The notes: a model not told the origin generated them from the letters alone. 64,000 nt of DNA from Armillaria gallica (GCA_037576215.1 JBANDB010000015.1:496001-560000); one strand, 5' to 3'. Counted from the first letter of the stretch, positions 44,630 through 57,533 are shown. Made by a program: numbers and translations.

Positions 44630-46700
44630 CGATCTAATTTTGGATGATGCTGTAAACTTGCAATGCGATCAAACGCAGCGCTTGCCAGCACAATTACTAC
44701 TGCTACCACTTTCAGCATGGCTACCATGGGTTAACTCGTCCGAACTGTCATTCGGCTGCTGACTATCCCCGGAATACTGGAATTGATGGTAGAGCTATTT
44801 GTTTCTCACCGGCAATTCAGTGACACAGAGCAAAGTTCTTCGAACAATGCATTCCTATGTCTAAATTTACTGCTGCCCCCCGTAAACATTGAGTCGACAT
44901 ACTGTCACATATATTACAATTAAGGTTTGGTCCGACAGGTGGGTTTCACCTATTTTAGTACTTCGTGCTTTAGATGCTTGTAGTGCATCTGCCACATCAA
45001 GACCCACAGATAACGACTATCTCACCCACTTTCGTTGTGCGATTCAACACTGTGTGCTACCCACAAGAACCTCCGCGCTGCTTGTCTATAACTGCCAGTT
45101 ATTTACCCGAGACTGGTGCCGTCCTCATCCAAAGGAATCTATCCCACTCAACACCCTCCACATGGACATCCGAGCCAATCTCTCACCTACGCTGAATTTT
45201 CAGACGTGAATCACTATGAACGTGATGAGGGTTCGAACATCGGTTACCATCTGTCATTGCGGCTGGCATGGCGAGCGAATAACAAGCACGACAACAACAA
45301 CAACGAACAGGACAGTTGCGGCGAGGCAAAGTAGGGAGAGTTCTACAACGAATCAAGGGTTTTGCAGTGGGTAGGTCAGGGTTATGTTCCAGAATGGAGG
45401 CTACCGCAGAAGATTATCAGCATGACATCGACGAGGATCTCAATCCAAACGTACAATAGTGGAAGTGATAACGGCGAGGGTACCGTTCACCCTGGTCTTT
45501 ATTGCACCCCCATTTTTGGGTCGCTGAAGATGTCGTCGGTTTCACCTCGGGAGCCTGCTATCTCGCGTCGCGGCGACCAATCCATTCGCAGTCCCATCCA
45601 AATACAACACCAGCACCTACTGCCTGCCCTTGACTCCTAATATCCCCCACCTCCGTTCATTCTCTCATTGTCATCATGCGGGGACACATACCTGGCAATA
45701 GGTTCAGCCTACGCCGTCGTCACCACTCCTAGTCTTAGTCCGCCCATCTCACAACCCAACCTCACCCTGCGCCATCTACCATGTTCCGTGCGACTATTAT
45801 CGAACCCCTTCAAGATCCCTGTTGTCGACACTGGGAATCCGATGTTGACATCTGTTCTCTATCGCAAGCCCATCCTGATGCGACTCGCCATCACTGGCCC
45901 TGACTACAACCCATACTCACCTCCACGCGCATGCGAATGGCACGGCTGGTGTATCAGCACCTATTTCTGTGTTGTAGGACTCGTCGTTGTATACAATGTC
46001 GCACTCTGTACTTGCCGTCGACGCGTACTACAAGCCGCGGCACCTTTACTATAATGTATTTATCTTTGTATCATTTCTTATATATGTTCATTTCACATTG
46101 TATTACCTATACTGCTTGTGAATGCGTGGCCAACTATTTCAACTGGAATCAACTGGAAAGAACAAGTGGGATGGGTGACTACTAACCGGGCTTTTGTTGG
46201 TTTTGTTTTGTCACTACACTTTAGGCTTGTACATGTTGTGCTTCCGTCGGCCTACTTGTCTTTAAAGCTGCTTTGTTAACAAGATTGTCTACAATGTTGT
46301 TCAATGCCGTCCAAGTATATCTAATCATGATTCATGACTCGAATCAGATGCACTTGATAACGCGTGCAAGTACATCACTACCGTCACTACCCTAGTACCA
46401 CGTGTGATATACTTGACTCGGACCGACACCTTCCACACGACGTCATATGTCCGCCGATTGTCTTTGCCTCCACATTCATCTACGCATCACTGGAGGCCCG
46501 CTTGAACACTTCGCGAACACATTTCCCTCTCAGGATCGTGCAAAAGGATGCACGTATTTCGAACTTATTGTCAATTCTCGTTTGATTCATCCAAGGGCGG
46601 TGCGACTGCAGCTATATTTTCCGATAAAAACCAAGACAAGAAACCTTGCGAGTATGTTATGATATTTGTAACGCATATTGTATCCCTTATCTGTCCTCCA
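44630..46700. other. No gene recognised
   Basis: The longest frame (45,668-46,054, + strand) has one hydrophobic stretch near its end (YFCVVGLVVVYNVALC) but no start context, homologue or splice pattern that supports a gene. Confidence 0.4.
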
Positions 46701-46706
46701 GAAATA

Positions 46707-47345
46707 TGACCTCTCGGTCTAAACTTTTCACCAAATCAAGGCGGCCCCCTGGCGTGTACAGTCAGGTCTGCAGCGCAGTGCAGGTTTTTAACATTTTCTG
46801 TGATGAACGCACCCCGTATCGCGCGCTCGATTTGAATAGAGCTTTTGCCCCCCCAGCCGACGCTGTGTCAGCGGTATGTATTCTGTACTTCATATCAGAT
46901 TATGAATCTCATCTTCTACCAGAGTGATCATAGACAGGTAGAGCTCGCCCATCTCGAAAGGGTTGAAGAAGACATTGCCAGGCAGTATGGGAGACTACCC
47001 GGCGCCTACATCGACTCCGTAGATCTTTTCCAGGCGGTCAAGGATAGGGCGTTCAAAACCAAGGACAAGCGGTCTCTGTCAGACTTGCGAGAACTTGATA
47101 GACTCCTAAAGCTACGTCTGGAAATAAAGACAGGTGCTCTTCCCAATGTTGTAAGTGTGCATTTCCTTATCTCTTCAATCGTTCTTTTCATCAAAAGCCA
47201 CAGCACTCACATCGCTTCCACCTCTCGCGGGTTTGGTCGTTTCTTTGCAATCTCAGTGCGCGCTGCGGCATCCAATACCTCTTCAGTAACGCAACCAAGC
47301 TGCCCGAGTAGCTATTCCACTTCTAGACAAGGGTCAATAATGTAA
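46707..47345 (+). pseudogene. Truncated caspase-family gene (copy S2): N-terminal domain, caspase domain lost
   Basis: Exon 1 starts at an ATG near 46,707 (MTSRSKLFTKSRRPPG) and ends at a GTATGT donor near 46,875. Exon 2, after a ...GACAG acceptor near 46,937, encodes VELAHLERVEEDIARQYGRL, then IDSVDLFQAVKDRAFKTKD and LDRLLKLRLEIK, matching S1 and gene 2. A GTAAGT donor at about 47,150 follows, at the position where gene 2 splices to its caspase exon. After the candidate acceptor only a short frame remains (HSHRFHLSRVWSFL...) that faintly resembles the caspase start and stops within 40 codons. Confidence 0.5.
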
Positions 47346-48060
47346 TATTATGTAGAACAAATATCCATCGCTCAACTCACCGGTGTAGCGATGATCAGGA
47401 ATAATAAATTCGAAAACACTTTCCATCGACGAGCATCAGGCGCGATGCTCGCGTATTTGTAGATATTGGTTGTGGCGAAAGTACAGACCATGAGTGCGAT
47501 TGAGTTTTATAAAATTATAGGATAGCTTCAGGCATTCAGAATATACATATTCATGAACAGGCGAGATCATACCGTTGTCTGAAGATAGACCAAACTGTCG
47601 TGATAAAGATTCTCGTTGCTTGCCTTTTGTCGAGCATTGTTGTAACACGTTACATCGGCGCATAGTAGGGCCTAATAGCACGAGAGTCAGCTTTGTCTGC
47701 AAAGCTCGGGCATGGAACTCACTTCGGCTGTCGCGTACTTCTTCAGTAAGTACCATCACGCCCGCTGTCATGTCTCTGGCCTGTAAGTATCGAGTACGCG
47801 TCTCGCGAAACACGCCTTGCATGCCAGATTTGAATATCAGTCTGAACAGACAAGTGAACGAGGCCTTTCTACTGTACCATTGTTGTCGATCATTGTATTG
47901 CAGTACGCTTCACAGATAGATCATTCAGAGAAGGGATAAAATGAGCGGCGGGGTTTCAGGTTAGAAGTGAAAGCAAGGGCATTGAAGGAACCAGCACCTC
48001 GAACAGAAATCCGAGAATCATCGGTCATTCGAGCCCACTTTACCCATACTCGGGGACACT
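47200..48060 (-). pseudogene. Possible relic of a membrane protein gene
   Basis: Minus-strand frames include a hydrophobic block (IALMVCTFATTNIYKYASIA, then KVFSNLLFLIIATP, about 47,520-47,400) followed by a GTGAGT donor and, after a candidate acceptor, VTEEVLDAAARTEIAKKRPN. The order resembles the last membrane segment and cytoplasmic tail of fungal multi-pass proteins. The frames are broken and no family can be named. Confidence 0.25.
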
Positions 48061-48069
48061 CTAAGTGGT

Positions 48070-49600
48070 TGTATATATCGTGCCTAGTGAGGAGATTCGC
48101 AGAGTAGCCATGAAAAGGACAGCAAGGAATGCAGCAGAGAAAGAAAGCTTCATTCACAGCAGGTCGTGCTGAAATGAAGACGATTTCCTTTGGATTGTAT
48201 AGCGCTCTAGGGAGGGGGAAATAGGCTAAAATGTTCTTTGTTCCCATGCACAGAGACTTGCGAGCGGCGCCAGAGAACCATAATGAAGAATATAAACACG
48301 CTGGTGTCTCGTGTCCAGGAAGTTTGACGAGTATCGTCAAAGAGGAATCAGAGAATCCTATCGTAAGACCCGATGACCACGCAGTTCTAGATAATATTGC
48401 TGTTGCCACAACGTTTCCAGGACTTGCAGTGATACATCCGAAAATTGAACGTGATATGACATTTGGTAAGGCTTCAGATAAGCATACAATAGAGTACGTC
48501 TTTGAGTGCATGCTATCTCACGAGTGAATTAAATGTTGTCGAACTACTTCCACCCGGAATACCTCAATACTCCGCCGAAGCTTTCAATGGACAAAGATAC
48601 CTTATCTTCACAAGCGCCTAAAATGTATTGGAGTCACATGTGGACCGCACATATGGTCTAGAAGCCATGATAACGATCACTTTTCGTGGCGGCAATGTAC
48701 TTTCTCCGCTTTACCTCTTTGAGAAGCTCGGCTTAAATATAATGAAGGCGTCACGAAGAACACTTTCTTTACTACAGATGCAGAAGGTCTCACTGAAAGC
48801 ATGGCAGCTGCTGCCTGATACGGGGAAGAACCCATCTGTAATTCGCTTGTCGAACAAACAAACAGGTGCTACAATAGGCGCCATATGTGCTTCTAGCGCT
48901 CTTGATGGAATTTCCTTGATTACGCCTTACACCCGTATCAAACAGAGCTTTCATTCATGCTGTCAGTCCCACGTATTAAAATATTGACGTGCAATGACTA
49001 CATCACAGAAATGGGGAAATACGTAGGGCGCGCAAGCAGAAAGTCGACAGCAACACCTGCGATACAATTAATATATACATCCCAAAACTACGGAAACACG
49101 TACGGGACATAAAGCAAGTGAGTTGCCCTTCTACTTGACCCATTGAAGGAGGTACTTTTGAAGCCCTCACTGCGTGCATGTGACCGTGAGCTAAAGAGGA
49201 CCTACGACGTAGTCCTGTTTTAACCGCGCCCCCCTTGCTATGACCATCGGCCCCGTTACGTCAGCAGCCATGTTTGGAAGGACTTTCCCACCACCACAAG
49301 GGCTACTACTGCGTCTTGCGCCGTCGCACCGCCCATATTTCTGCTACTCTCGTGCCTCTGCCATATCATGGCCTCAAAAATTTCTTGGGAGTTACATGAA
49401 GGTCGTCAGGCAAGACATCCAGTATCAAAAATGAATTTTGCTCTGCATCAGGTGGGATAGCAGGGACACCGGTGTTTTGAGGAAATGCGCCTCAAGACCT
49501 TCCCTTATGGGGCATTTTTAGAACATGGAATTTTATATCAGTATTTTACGTGTAGTACAGCGCGTCGATAGCAGAGGAATGAGAGCAAAATCACGTCAAG
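48070..49600. other. No gene firmly recognised
   Basis: A 98-codon plus-strand frame (48,231-48,527) reads protein-like near its end (VATTFPGLAVIHPKIERDMT) but has no recognisable domain. A 119-codon frame (48,628-48,987) is likewise unassigned. Neither has clear exon partners. Confidence 0.3.
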
Positions 49601-49612
49601 ATGGAAAAATAA

Positions 49613-50051
49613 ATGGGCGTGTTCCTTGAGCACGTGATATTTTTACGTAACGGAAGCGATGGTTATAGCAAGACCCCCTGGGAAAAAAACAGACTACATA
49701 CATACCGTCCCTCCCTCTCTCATCAGGTATGTATCGTCCGTCTGTCTATGAGAGACTACCTACGACGTGCCAAAGGACGGCAACCTGGCTATATGAACCT
49801 CAAAATCCAGATAAAAATCACCAAGCAACGAAAGGATAATATATTACTTGCCATCCCGTGGAATAGTGTCTTCTGTCAGTGCCGATATCTTGCCATACAT
49901 CGGAGAGCCGGACTTGAGCAGATTCGCTCTCCAACATTATGATGACCCCGCGCTGTACATCCTCTTCCAACGTCAAAGTGACCCGAAATTCTTTACCTTG
50001 ATTTTGAAACGAGACTTGCAGAGTGCTTCGTTCACTGGTATCTTAGGATAG
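49613..50051 (+). pseudogene. Unrecognised gene family member, copy 2 (paralogue at 24.4-25.0 kb)
   Basis: The frame 49,613-49,942 contains MRDYLRRAKGRQPGYMNLKI and QIKITKQRKDNILLAI, matching the minus-strand copy at 24.8 kb. Homology then moves to another frame (49,848-50,051: VSADILPYIGEPDLSRFALQ, then YILFQRQSDPKFFTLILKRD), so this copy is frameshifted. Function unknown. Confidence 0.4.
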
Positions 50052-51163
50052 CTCAGTGCTCGGAATCGGACCTTGTAAGGTCGTGAAAATTGTACCCACA
50101 AAGCGGTACAGGCCGAGATTCAGATTCAGATTGGTTGGATTTAGGCCGGACGTTGATCTATCTTCTTCTGCTCATGCAATCACCTATATTTCGAGTCGAC
50201 ACACCAGTCACGCCACTGACAGTGATTTACATATACGACCATGATCGAAGAGGATTGGAAGGGTGTATTGCATCCGTACCTTTTGGCCACTGTCAAGCCA
50301 CCCTTGACGAGGTCGATTTAAATGTGTAAGTACTTAAGATGAGATCGAAGCTTTGAACGGTTTGAAGGGATGCCAAATTAACGTTTCCAACAGTACCCCA
50401 AGCTCTACTCCTACGTCCCACGTCTCCTGTGTCGAGAAGAACAACCAGCTCAAATGCTGAAATACCTCAAGCAATCATCGATTCTCACTGAACATTCCGT
50501 CCAGCTTGTTTGTACCAAATCGTGCTTGTAATCGCGCCTATCGCTGTATGTTATGTTCTAGGCTGTAGAGCGCTGTGCAGGGCGCGGTTCACGATACTGC
50601 AAATAGCTGAATAGAAGCTGTACGTATAAATGATATCCTGTTGTCTTAGTGTCCTTGTGTGCGGTAATACTACAGCATTGGGTAACGTCTCGCATGGCCT
50701 CAACAGCGAACCATACTCGTCTGAGATAATGTTCCTTCATCTTATATGTCACCGCACTATTACGTTCTGTGGGGCATTGTTTTGTAGCTTAATTTGAGCT
50801 GTTTACGAGCGGTGGACTCGTGTATAACTTATAAGCAACCAAGGCATGCCATGCCAGAGCAGAGACTCAGTCTGTACTCTCCATCGTTTACTCATAAGGA
50901 AGAACTCCTCTGTAAAACAGTTTACTCAAGCATGATCCTCACCACTGACGCTAAGACTGCGGTTCCATCAATGGAAAAACTTCATGGTGAAGCAAGCTCA
51001 CCGCTTCCGAAACATTTACCAATGTTGCGGCCTTGTGTTCTGTTAATTTGGGTCGCGGCCAAGAATACATTGAGTAGAATGATTTACACTGTATGTTCCT
51101 TTATTTAGTTTCCAGTGTCTTTCGGATTGATACACTACTAAACTATTCCCTAGTGTCGTCAAA

Positions 51164-52459
51164 ATGGCCGCATCACAATATCGTATTCGTCAAGTGAAAT
51201 TAGAACTTCGGTCGGTACCCTTTCTACATCTCCGTCTTTCGGTTGTGCTCAAATTTTCATCTAGCTAGCTTCCCCAGACGGAATCGAAGAACTCGCAAGA
51301 AAAATTCTCTTGCTTGAAGGGCTCGAGGCACAGTTGGCAAATGAGTATGGGATGACCGGAGATATTGACTCTGTGGAAGTTTTCGACGAGACGAAAGCCA
51401 GGGCTTTCTCCAATAAAGATAAAAATACCATATCAGCGCTGCAAGACCTTCACACGCTGTACCAGCTACGCGTCCGTGTATCATCCTTGCAGCTCCCTCG
51501 CTACTTTAATTTCGAACAGGTGCGTCTTCATGTTGAATGACCGATACTGAAACTGATCTCCCATGGTTAAGTCCCCACGCACACACCACGTTGACACCTC
51601 CCGATTCTGGGCTGTTCTTATTGGGATCGATGCCTATGAATGCAATCCTCTACGCGGTTGCGTTAGAGATGCATTAATGATGGAAAGATATCTTTCCGAA
51701 GACCTAGGCGTGCCAAAACACCGAATTCAGCGTCTGTTGGGCTCCAAAGAACACACATCATCAGACAATTATCACATCCCTACACGCGTCAATATCGTCC
51801 AGACCCTCGTTGGTCTTATGAACAATGCAGAAATTCAGAACGGAGACACCATCGTCATTTATTTCTCTGGACATGGATCAGGATACTCTACCGCGGGATA
51901 TTGCTCTAACACGAATGATAGCATTGAAGCTCTCTGCCCCATCGACCGCACCGAAGGAAATGGCTCCCATGTCCCAGACATTAGCGATCGAGAAATCAAC
52001 ACGATTCTCCAAAACATCTCCCGTGCAAAAGGTCATCATATTACCTTCTTATTGGACTGCTCTCACGCTGGGACCGACACTGGGGCTCCAGAGCAAGGGG
52101 TCCGTACCCTCCCTCCCCTATCAAATGGTTCACCGAAACAGATGTTCGACATCGCAGATGAGAATTCAAGACAATTTCCCGGCTATCAGTCTGTGTGTTC
52201 AGAGAAATGGAGCCCGGATATGTCCTCTCACGTTGTGTTGGCGGCGTGTCAGGAGTATCAGGTCGTAACGGAGACGAGGAAGGAGGACAAGGTTCAAAGC
52301 ATCTTCACGGAATCGCTGATACGTGTCGTCACGTCTGGCACCTTCAATGAGAGATTGTCGTACATTGATCTTCTATTTGCGTTGCCTGCGATGCATGGCC
52401 AGACGCCGGTGGTTGCAGGGAAACACAAGAATGCGCAAATCTGGTATCAGGACCAATGA
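51164..52459 (+). CDS. Caspase-fold gene 2: N-terminal helical domain plus C14 domain, catalytic Cys position is Ser
   Basis: Proposed exons are 51,164-51,214, 51,265-51,519 and 51,572-52,459, with phase-0 GT-AG introns of 50 and 52 nt, giving 397 aa. Exon 2 encodes the helical domain (LLLEGLEAQLANEYGMTGDI, DSVEVFDETKARAF). Exon 3 encodes the caspase fold (FWAVLIGIDAYECNPLRGC, His203 in IVIYFSGHGSGY). The expected D-x-C-H motif reads LLDCSHAG: the position normally holding the nucleophile is Ser, with a Cys (265) one residue earlier. The frame is otherwise complete, ending WYQDQ. An ATG at 51,563 could start a 298-aa form without the helical domain. The fold acts in cell-death-type proteolysis; this copy may be a non-catalytic member. 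Confidence 0.75.
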
Positions 52460-52991
52460 TCACATTCCCTTATTACCATGCAATGCTGTTCCGGGTACTG
52501 AAGAAGAGGTCAACGAAAGTAAAGAACATGGCAGGTTTCGTGGTTGAAGGAACAGAATCTACGTAGATTGTGAATGAGACTTCGATTGATTTTGATGAAA
52601 TACAAAACTGACGCCCTTATTCAAAATGTAGGTTATCACTGATCCATTCGCCAGAATTTGAAGGGGAATGTGGTCTTGCGATATACAGAAGAAATACTCC
52701 TGATGCGCCGCCAGAACGTGACATCTATTAAGAGTCGATGGTGAAAGGAAAAGGTGAGAACAACACGATAGTCATGCGTAATCGCCCAATACAAAGAGAT
52801 CCACTACCGGTTCTCGCAAAACGTTGCCAAGGTCAAACACTCATAATCGGATCTCCTGTCTAGTATCCGAGCAAATGAGATATCGAAGCTGCCGTTTGTC
52901 AGGTGTACAGCAAACTACACACCCATCAGGTGCACCAATGACGGCGCTACGAAAACATGCATGTCTTCTCGTGGTTTTTCCGGAGCTCCAG

Positions 52992-53971
52992 CTAGGCCCT
53001 AAGATCGCTCATGAGCAAATGTATCTCGCCCACGCACGATGACTCCTCATCGCAGTTGAAACGGGGTGATAATATTGGGCAGTGCAAGAGGATAGTGTTC
53101 ATGCCCGTCGCTGCGCTCGACTTTGGGATCGTCGTGAGTGGTACTCTGATGTAGATTTCGTCTGTAGAGTAATCACTGCGTCGGAGATGGACAGCGACAG
53201 TGCTGGCCATGGCAGTGAAATTTGTGGGTTCAAAGAGGCTATCCACATAACATGAAAGGCAGCGTCGGCAGAATGGGAGCAACGGCATTATCGATCCACC
53301 TGGGAGAGAACCGACAGAACATCAAGCAGCGTACAACAGGGTAATACAGCATAGACCGCGCTGGTGAACGAGGGGAGGTAGTCGATTAACAAGGAAGTAT
53401 TATTTAGGGGATAGCAGCCATAGTAAAATGATCTGCAGGAATGGCCGCCAGAAAGACGATGAAGGTGAATTAGAAAGGGGGCTGACTATTCTAGCAAAAT
53501 GCCCTGCAGCGTGCCTTCGAAGCGGTAGTAGTTAGTTCCACGCAATCGCCTTATGATACTAGCATTCTCGAGTTTGGTAATGGCATTGAACAACAATGCG
53601 GGACGAATAGTCATTAGGAGTTCGTAGGATCGCATTAGTCGAGCCGCAGGGTGTTTCTCATTTGCAAAATGTCTGTCAGTTAGTCTCTACGCAGCGAGAA
53701 CAAGAAAGGGTTAGTGAAAATACAAGCAACGGAGGAAGATACCCACATCCTAAGTCAGCTATCCGTCGAAGGTGACAGAGCGATGCGCAGCATACGAGAC
53801 TTTTGAGATCTGGCGAATATGCTGTGGTATCCTCCTCAAGGCTGAGAGCGTCACCACAACTTTCCGCTTCTCGAGAGTGAACTGCTTCTCGTTATGTAAG
53901 TGATAAGTAGACATGAAAATAGAGACACACACTGTATTCGAACAGGGCTCCGAAGGTCGCCTCCCCATCAC
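52992..53971 (-). pseudogene. Unrecognised multi-exon gene relic
   Basis: Minus-strand frames give KRKVVVTLSALRRIPQHIRQ (53,971-53,759), then HPAARLMRSYELLMTIRPAL and LENASIIRRLRGTNYYRF (about 53,670-53,490), then AMASTVAVHLRRSDYSTDEI (53,288-52,992). A GTGGGT donor near 53,747 and a CGTAG acceptor about 60 nt later could join the first two. No domain was recognised. Confidence 0.3.
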
Positions 53972-54310
53972 GTTCTCCTATGAAGAACGAGAAGATTGAA
54001 CATGCAAAGGCTTTCCTTGGCGTCCTATCTTAAGCGCATTTGTCAAGTGACCGTAAAGCAGGTAGGGAACGTATCATAAGGCGAGAAAAAGGTGGAATAC
54101 CTCTGAAGACGAAGACTGGGAGGTAGCGGCACCGCCGGACCGAAATTTGCAATTTTTTTGTTTGTTTTTTTGTTGCAAAAAAAGCTTCCCAGTTCCCGGT
54201 CTTTTGGTACAGTTATTGCAGGCGACGTCGAGACACAGCGTCAATGAGCCCCTTTGAAAGCGGTCGTAGGCAACTGGCCGCAAAGGATGAGGCGCAAAGG
54301 AGAGGTGGCC

Positions 54311-54448
54311 AAGGGGGCGGCGGAAATAAAATCGCAGACATGACGTACATTTTCGTGTATAAGGGTGGGTGGACCCCTCCCCCCTTCCTACCATATAGGG
54401 TAGTCATATAGCCATATATAGTTAGCTTAGTAATGGATTTCAATCAAT
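54311..54448 (-). repeat. Dispersed repeat, copy 2 (inverted copy of 8981-9129)
   Basis: On the minus strand it runs ttgattgaaatccattact to tttccgccgccccct, matching copy 1. A minus-strand frame (54,443-54,213) reads through it with a peptide similar to that of copy 1, which favours origin from a coding transposon segment. Confidence 0.7.
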
Positions 54449-54459
54449 AGAGCATATTC

Positions 54460-55950
54460 GAAACAGCTTTTTGGGAGTTTTGGGAAGAAGCCGTTCCAAG
54501 GCTTCTTGGGAATTTCGGCATTCAGCCAGCAGGCCATGCTATTAATCAATGTAAACGATGAATTCACGGCTTAAGTTGCACCAGTAAACCTTTCAAGAGG
54601 CGCAATACTACAGAGGGCTAACAAATACGAATTAAGAGGAATCAGGATTCAGCACTAGTACATAGAGGCTTGAATAACAGTTATAACGAGTAAGGCCGCG
54701 AGCGGCAAAGCCCGCTACCTTACATAATGCCGATGTCCTGCGAGTACGCCTGGAAAGTCCTAGAATATATTACAGTACAATATCACCTATACAGATCAGT
54801 GACTGAACTAGTTTTGACTCTCGATGGTTGCATTCAACTATATACGCGTTTTTACCGTTTTCAAGGGGAAAAACGACGCCTCAGGTTTATGTTTGCGTCA
54901 TTTTCCCAGCAACTTTCTTCCTCGGGCTAGTTTCGCCCTGTGTATCAGGGAATGTTCGCACCATGGATATCATCTTGGGCACCTCTACCGGTAGAATTTA
55001 TACAAGGTCCCGACACTTGGGACAGGAATGTTCTTTGTTCTCAATGTCACAATACTGCGGTGGTCGTTGCATAATAACTAGTAGAACGGCACGCGTTGTT
55101 ACGAGTTAAGATTCCATGAGTGGATTAATACATGAAGTTACGGCTTAAAGTGCTTATTTTCTAGTCATCCCACCGATTTCTGGACCATGCATTGATGTAG
55201 GACTCGTCAATCAATTCAAGATGGGACTCACGCTCAAGCATAACGTCGATTATATCTACGGGAAGTTAGACATGTTAGTTTTTTGGGTGCGTGACGCACC
55301 GTCATTTTCCATAGAGTACATTTGAGGAGTGTAGTGAGGGTTCAATCGCTGTCCTTCATATATAAATCTGCACGATGGAGAATAAGCGCAAGTTCGATTA
55401 GATAGTCACCGTATACTTGAGTGTGTCGACATCCTTTCCCATGGTTTGAGCATAAACATGGAATAGTTTGCGTAATGATGTGCTTGATTTCAGTTTAAAT
55501 GTTTTTTCGTGGCCTGTAGTGGCGAGGACCTGGGAATGTTTGAACACATTAACCTTATCATAGGGTTAATCTCTTACTTTTAGCGTGATACTGTCGGAGT
55601 GAGTGGCTAGTTCGTCTTCATCGGTTTCGAATTTGGGAGGAGGGGATAACTGTGATGAGGAGGCAACGGTAGACATGTTGGCGACGTACGATTGTAGGTG
55701 GTTTTCTTCCATTTCATAAACAAGATCGACGTCGTGGGCCGCTGTTGTGAAGTAATACAGTCTCACTGTTGTTGGACGTCAATCACGATGGTAGATATGT
55801 TCCGTGGCTTTTGCACTGGTTCATTGTAGGGAGAGACTGCCAAGGAATACCTCAGCGTTGTCTTTTGAGTCATGTTCAAAAAGATATTGTCAGATGTTGT
55901 GAATGGCGCGATTTAAAAGGCGAGTATTATCTGTTGCATGGGAGAAACAA
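54460..55950. other. No gene recognised
   Basis: Short frames only. Around 55,566-55,766 the minus strand has an acidic Ser-rich frame of 66 codons that could be an exon, but nothing supports it further. Confidence 0.4.
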
Positions 55951-55955
55951 CTGCG

Positions 55956-57417
55956 ATGATGGCAGACGTAGTGAGCGAGAAAGCGCGTTTTGTTCTTACA
56001 TCTGTAAGTCTTGAATTTCTTACCGACAAATACTAAATCTTCGGTGAATTGTTAGGGGAAGCCATATTATTGGGCAGCCTTGTATCACAGTCATGACTCT
56101 GGGCCGAGGTTCATTCCGGTTCCTTTAATTGAGTCAGCTGCAGAGTATCGAACTCGTGACGACGTCCACATGGATTATTGGTTGTCCCGCTCGCGACCGA
56201 TGGGAGGCGTCATTGATACCGACGCAGGGATGAAGATAATGGGGGATGCGTTTGTGGTGTATTATTCTCCGCGCATGCAGTGGCACACTAGGAAACAAAA
56301 CATGGCGTTGAAATCGATCGGTCTATATGCAGAGGAAGATTTGTTGATTATGAAGTTGGAGCGTCACGATGAAGGGGGTTCCGTTGAAATTGGTCACCTT
56401 TTTACGGCTGATCTGATTGAAGGGAATAAGCAATTGATTCGGTAAGTGTATTCAATGGACGGTTTCAGGGCTTAATCACCTTGTGTATGACCAGGCTGGT
56501 GGAGGGTGCGAGATTTTTCTTTATTTGAGGAGGAGCAAGTGAGACAGCGAGCCAGATAAAGGTGACAGAAAGAGGATGTAAAAAAAAACTCGCCATGGAC
56601 GCTATGAACAAAGCTCTTGACGGCATTGTACAATCTTTCTATCGTAATTCCCGGAACGCGGTTGCAAGGCTGGTGTATGAAAAGGACGTGTACGTTTGTG
56701 AAGCGAATGCTACGACGAGTGTTTATTATGATGGCTTGGAGAACACGGAGTATCATGGAGCACTGCTTGGGCAATTGCATTTTGGGATGTGTGTGATGGG
56801 CGATATACTTGTAAGTTGACGTAACGATATGAGAATTGTTACTCATTCTTGTGAGGTTCACAGTTCCCTACTATTCACAACAACCATTGGCTTCGTCTGG
56901 GCACGACTTCGAGGGACAGTAGTGGTCAGATTTTATTTGACGCGCAAGTCAACACGTTGAAGGGGTTATTTCTAAGGGATCAGAATCAGGTAAGGATATC
57001 TCTGTGAATTATTATATTTACTCAATCCTGTTATAGAGTTTATCGTCTCGGAGTTGGATTTTCGAAGGGGACGGTCGCAAGCAATATTTGATGCTTTATG
57101 CGGATCCTCAAGTTGTGGTGAGTTTTCAGCCTCGGGACGGTATGCGGTGTTCATAAAACGTTAGGACGTATTCACGCCAGCATATCAATTTGATGATGGT
57201 GGAGACGCCATGCCAACTCATGTTCGTTTGGACTCGACGGAAGAGATGTTGTCGGAGTCGGCAGGTTTTCCAGTTAAAGCTGTAGTCACTTTGAAGAAGC
57301 ATTCGTCGGCGTCGAGTCGATGCGAAGTGAGTTTTTTCACGTCCATGGGCGTCATATCTAACGTGTCGCCAGGTCTTTGTGTTGCACGTTGAGGAGTTGG
57401 AGATCATGCCGTATTAA
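55956..57417 (+). CDS. Seven-exon gene of unrecognised family (372 aa)
   Basis: Proposed exons are 55,956-56,003, 56,056-56,441, 56,540-56,810, 56,864-56,989, 57,037-57,117, 57,165-57,326 and 57,373-57,417, with consistent GT-AG introns of 46-98 nt. Total coding length is divisible by three. If the second intron ends at 56,494 instead, an in-frame TGA (56,526) appears; the acceptor at 56,539 avoids it. The protein has no signal peptide or membrane segment. Characteristic blocks are GKPYYWAALYHSHDSGPRFI, then VVYYSPRMQWHTRKQ, then SFYRNSRNAVARLVYEKDVY, then PVKAVVTLKKHSSASSRCEV. I do not recognise a domain. The clean exon structure argues for a functional host gene. Confidence 0.6.
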
Positions 57418-57533
57418 GTGACAAGTCGCTTGTGTGATTGTATTACTAAGAATAGTTCCGGATATTTCGGACCGAGTCCCATATGTAATGTGCAGTATTT
57501 TTTTCGGAGTCCCGTAATGTACAGTATTGTTGA

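Noticed and set aside
47921..48511. 196-codon minus-strand frame
   Set aside because: There is no recognisable motif, plus-strand frames read at least as protein-like, and there is no exon context.
51563..52459. Caspase gene 2 as a single-exon 298-aa gene, with the upstream helical domain as a separate partner protein
   Set aside because: A GT-AG intron (51,520-51,571) joins the two in phase 0, and the same donor position exists in copy S2. A fused three-exon gene is more likely.
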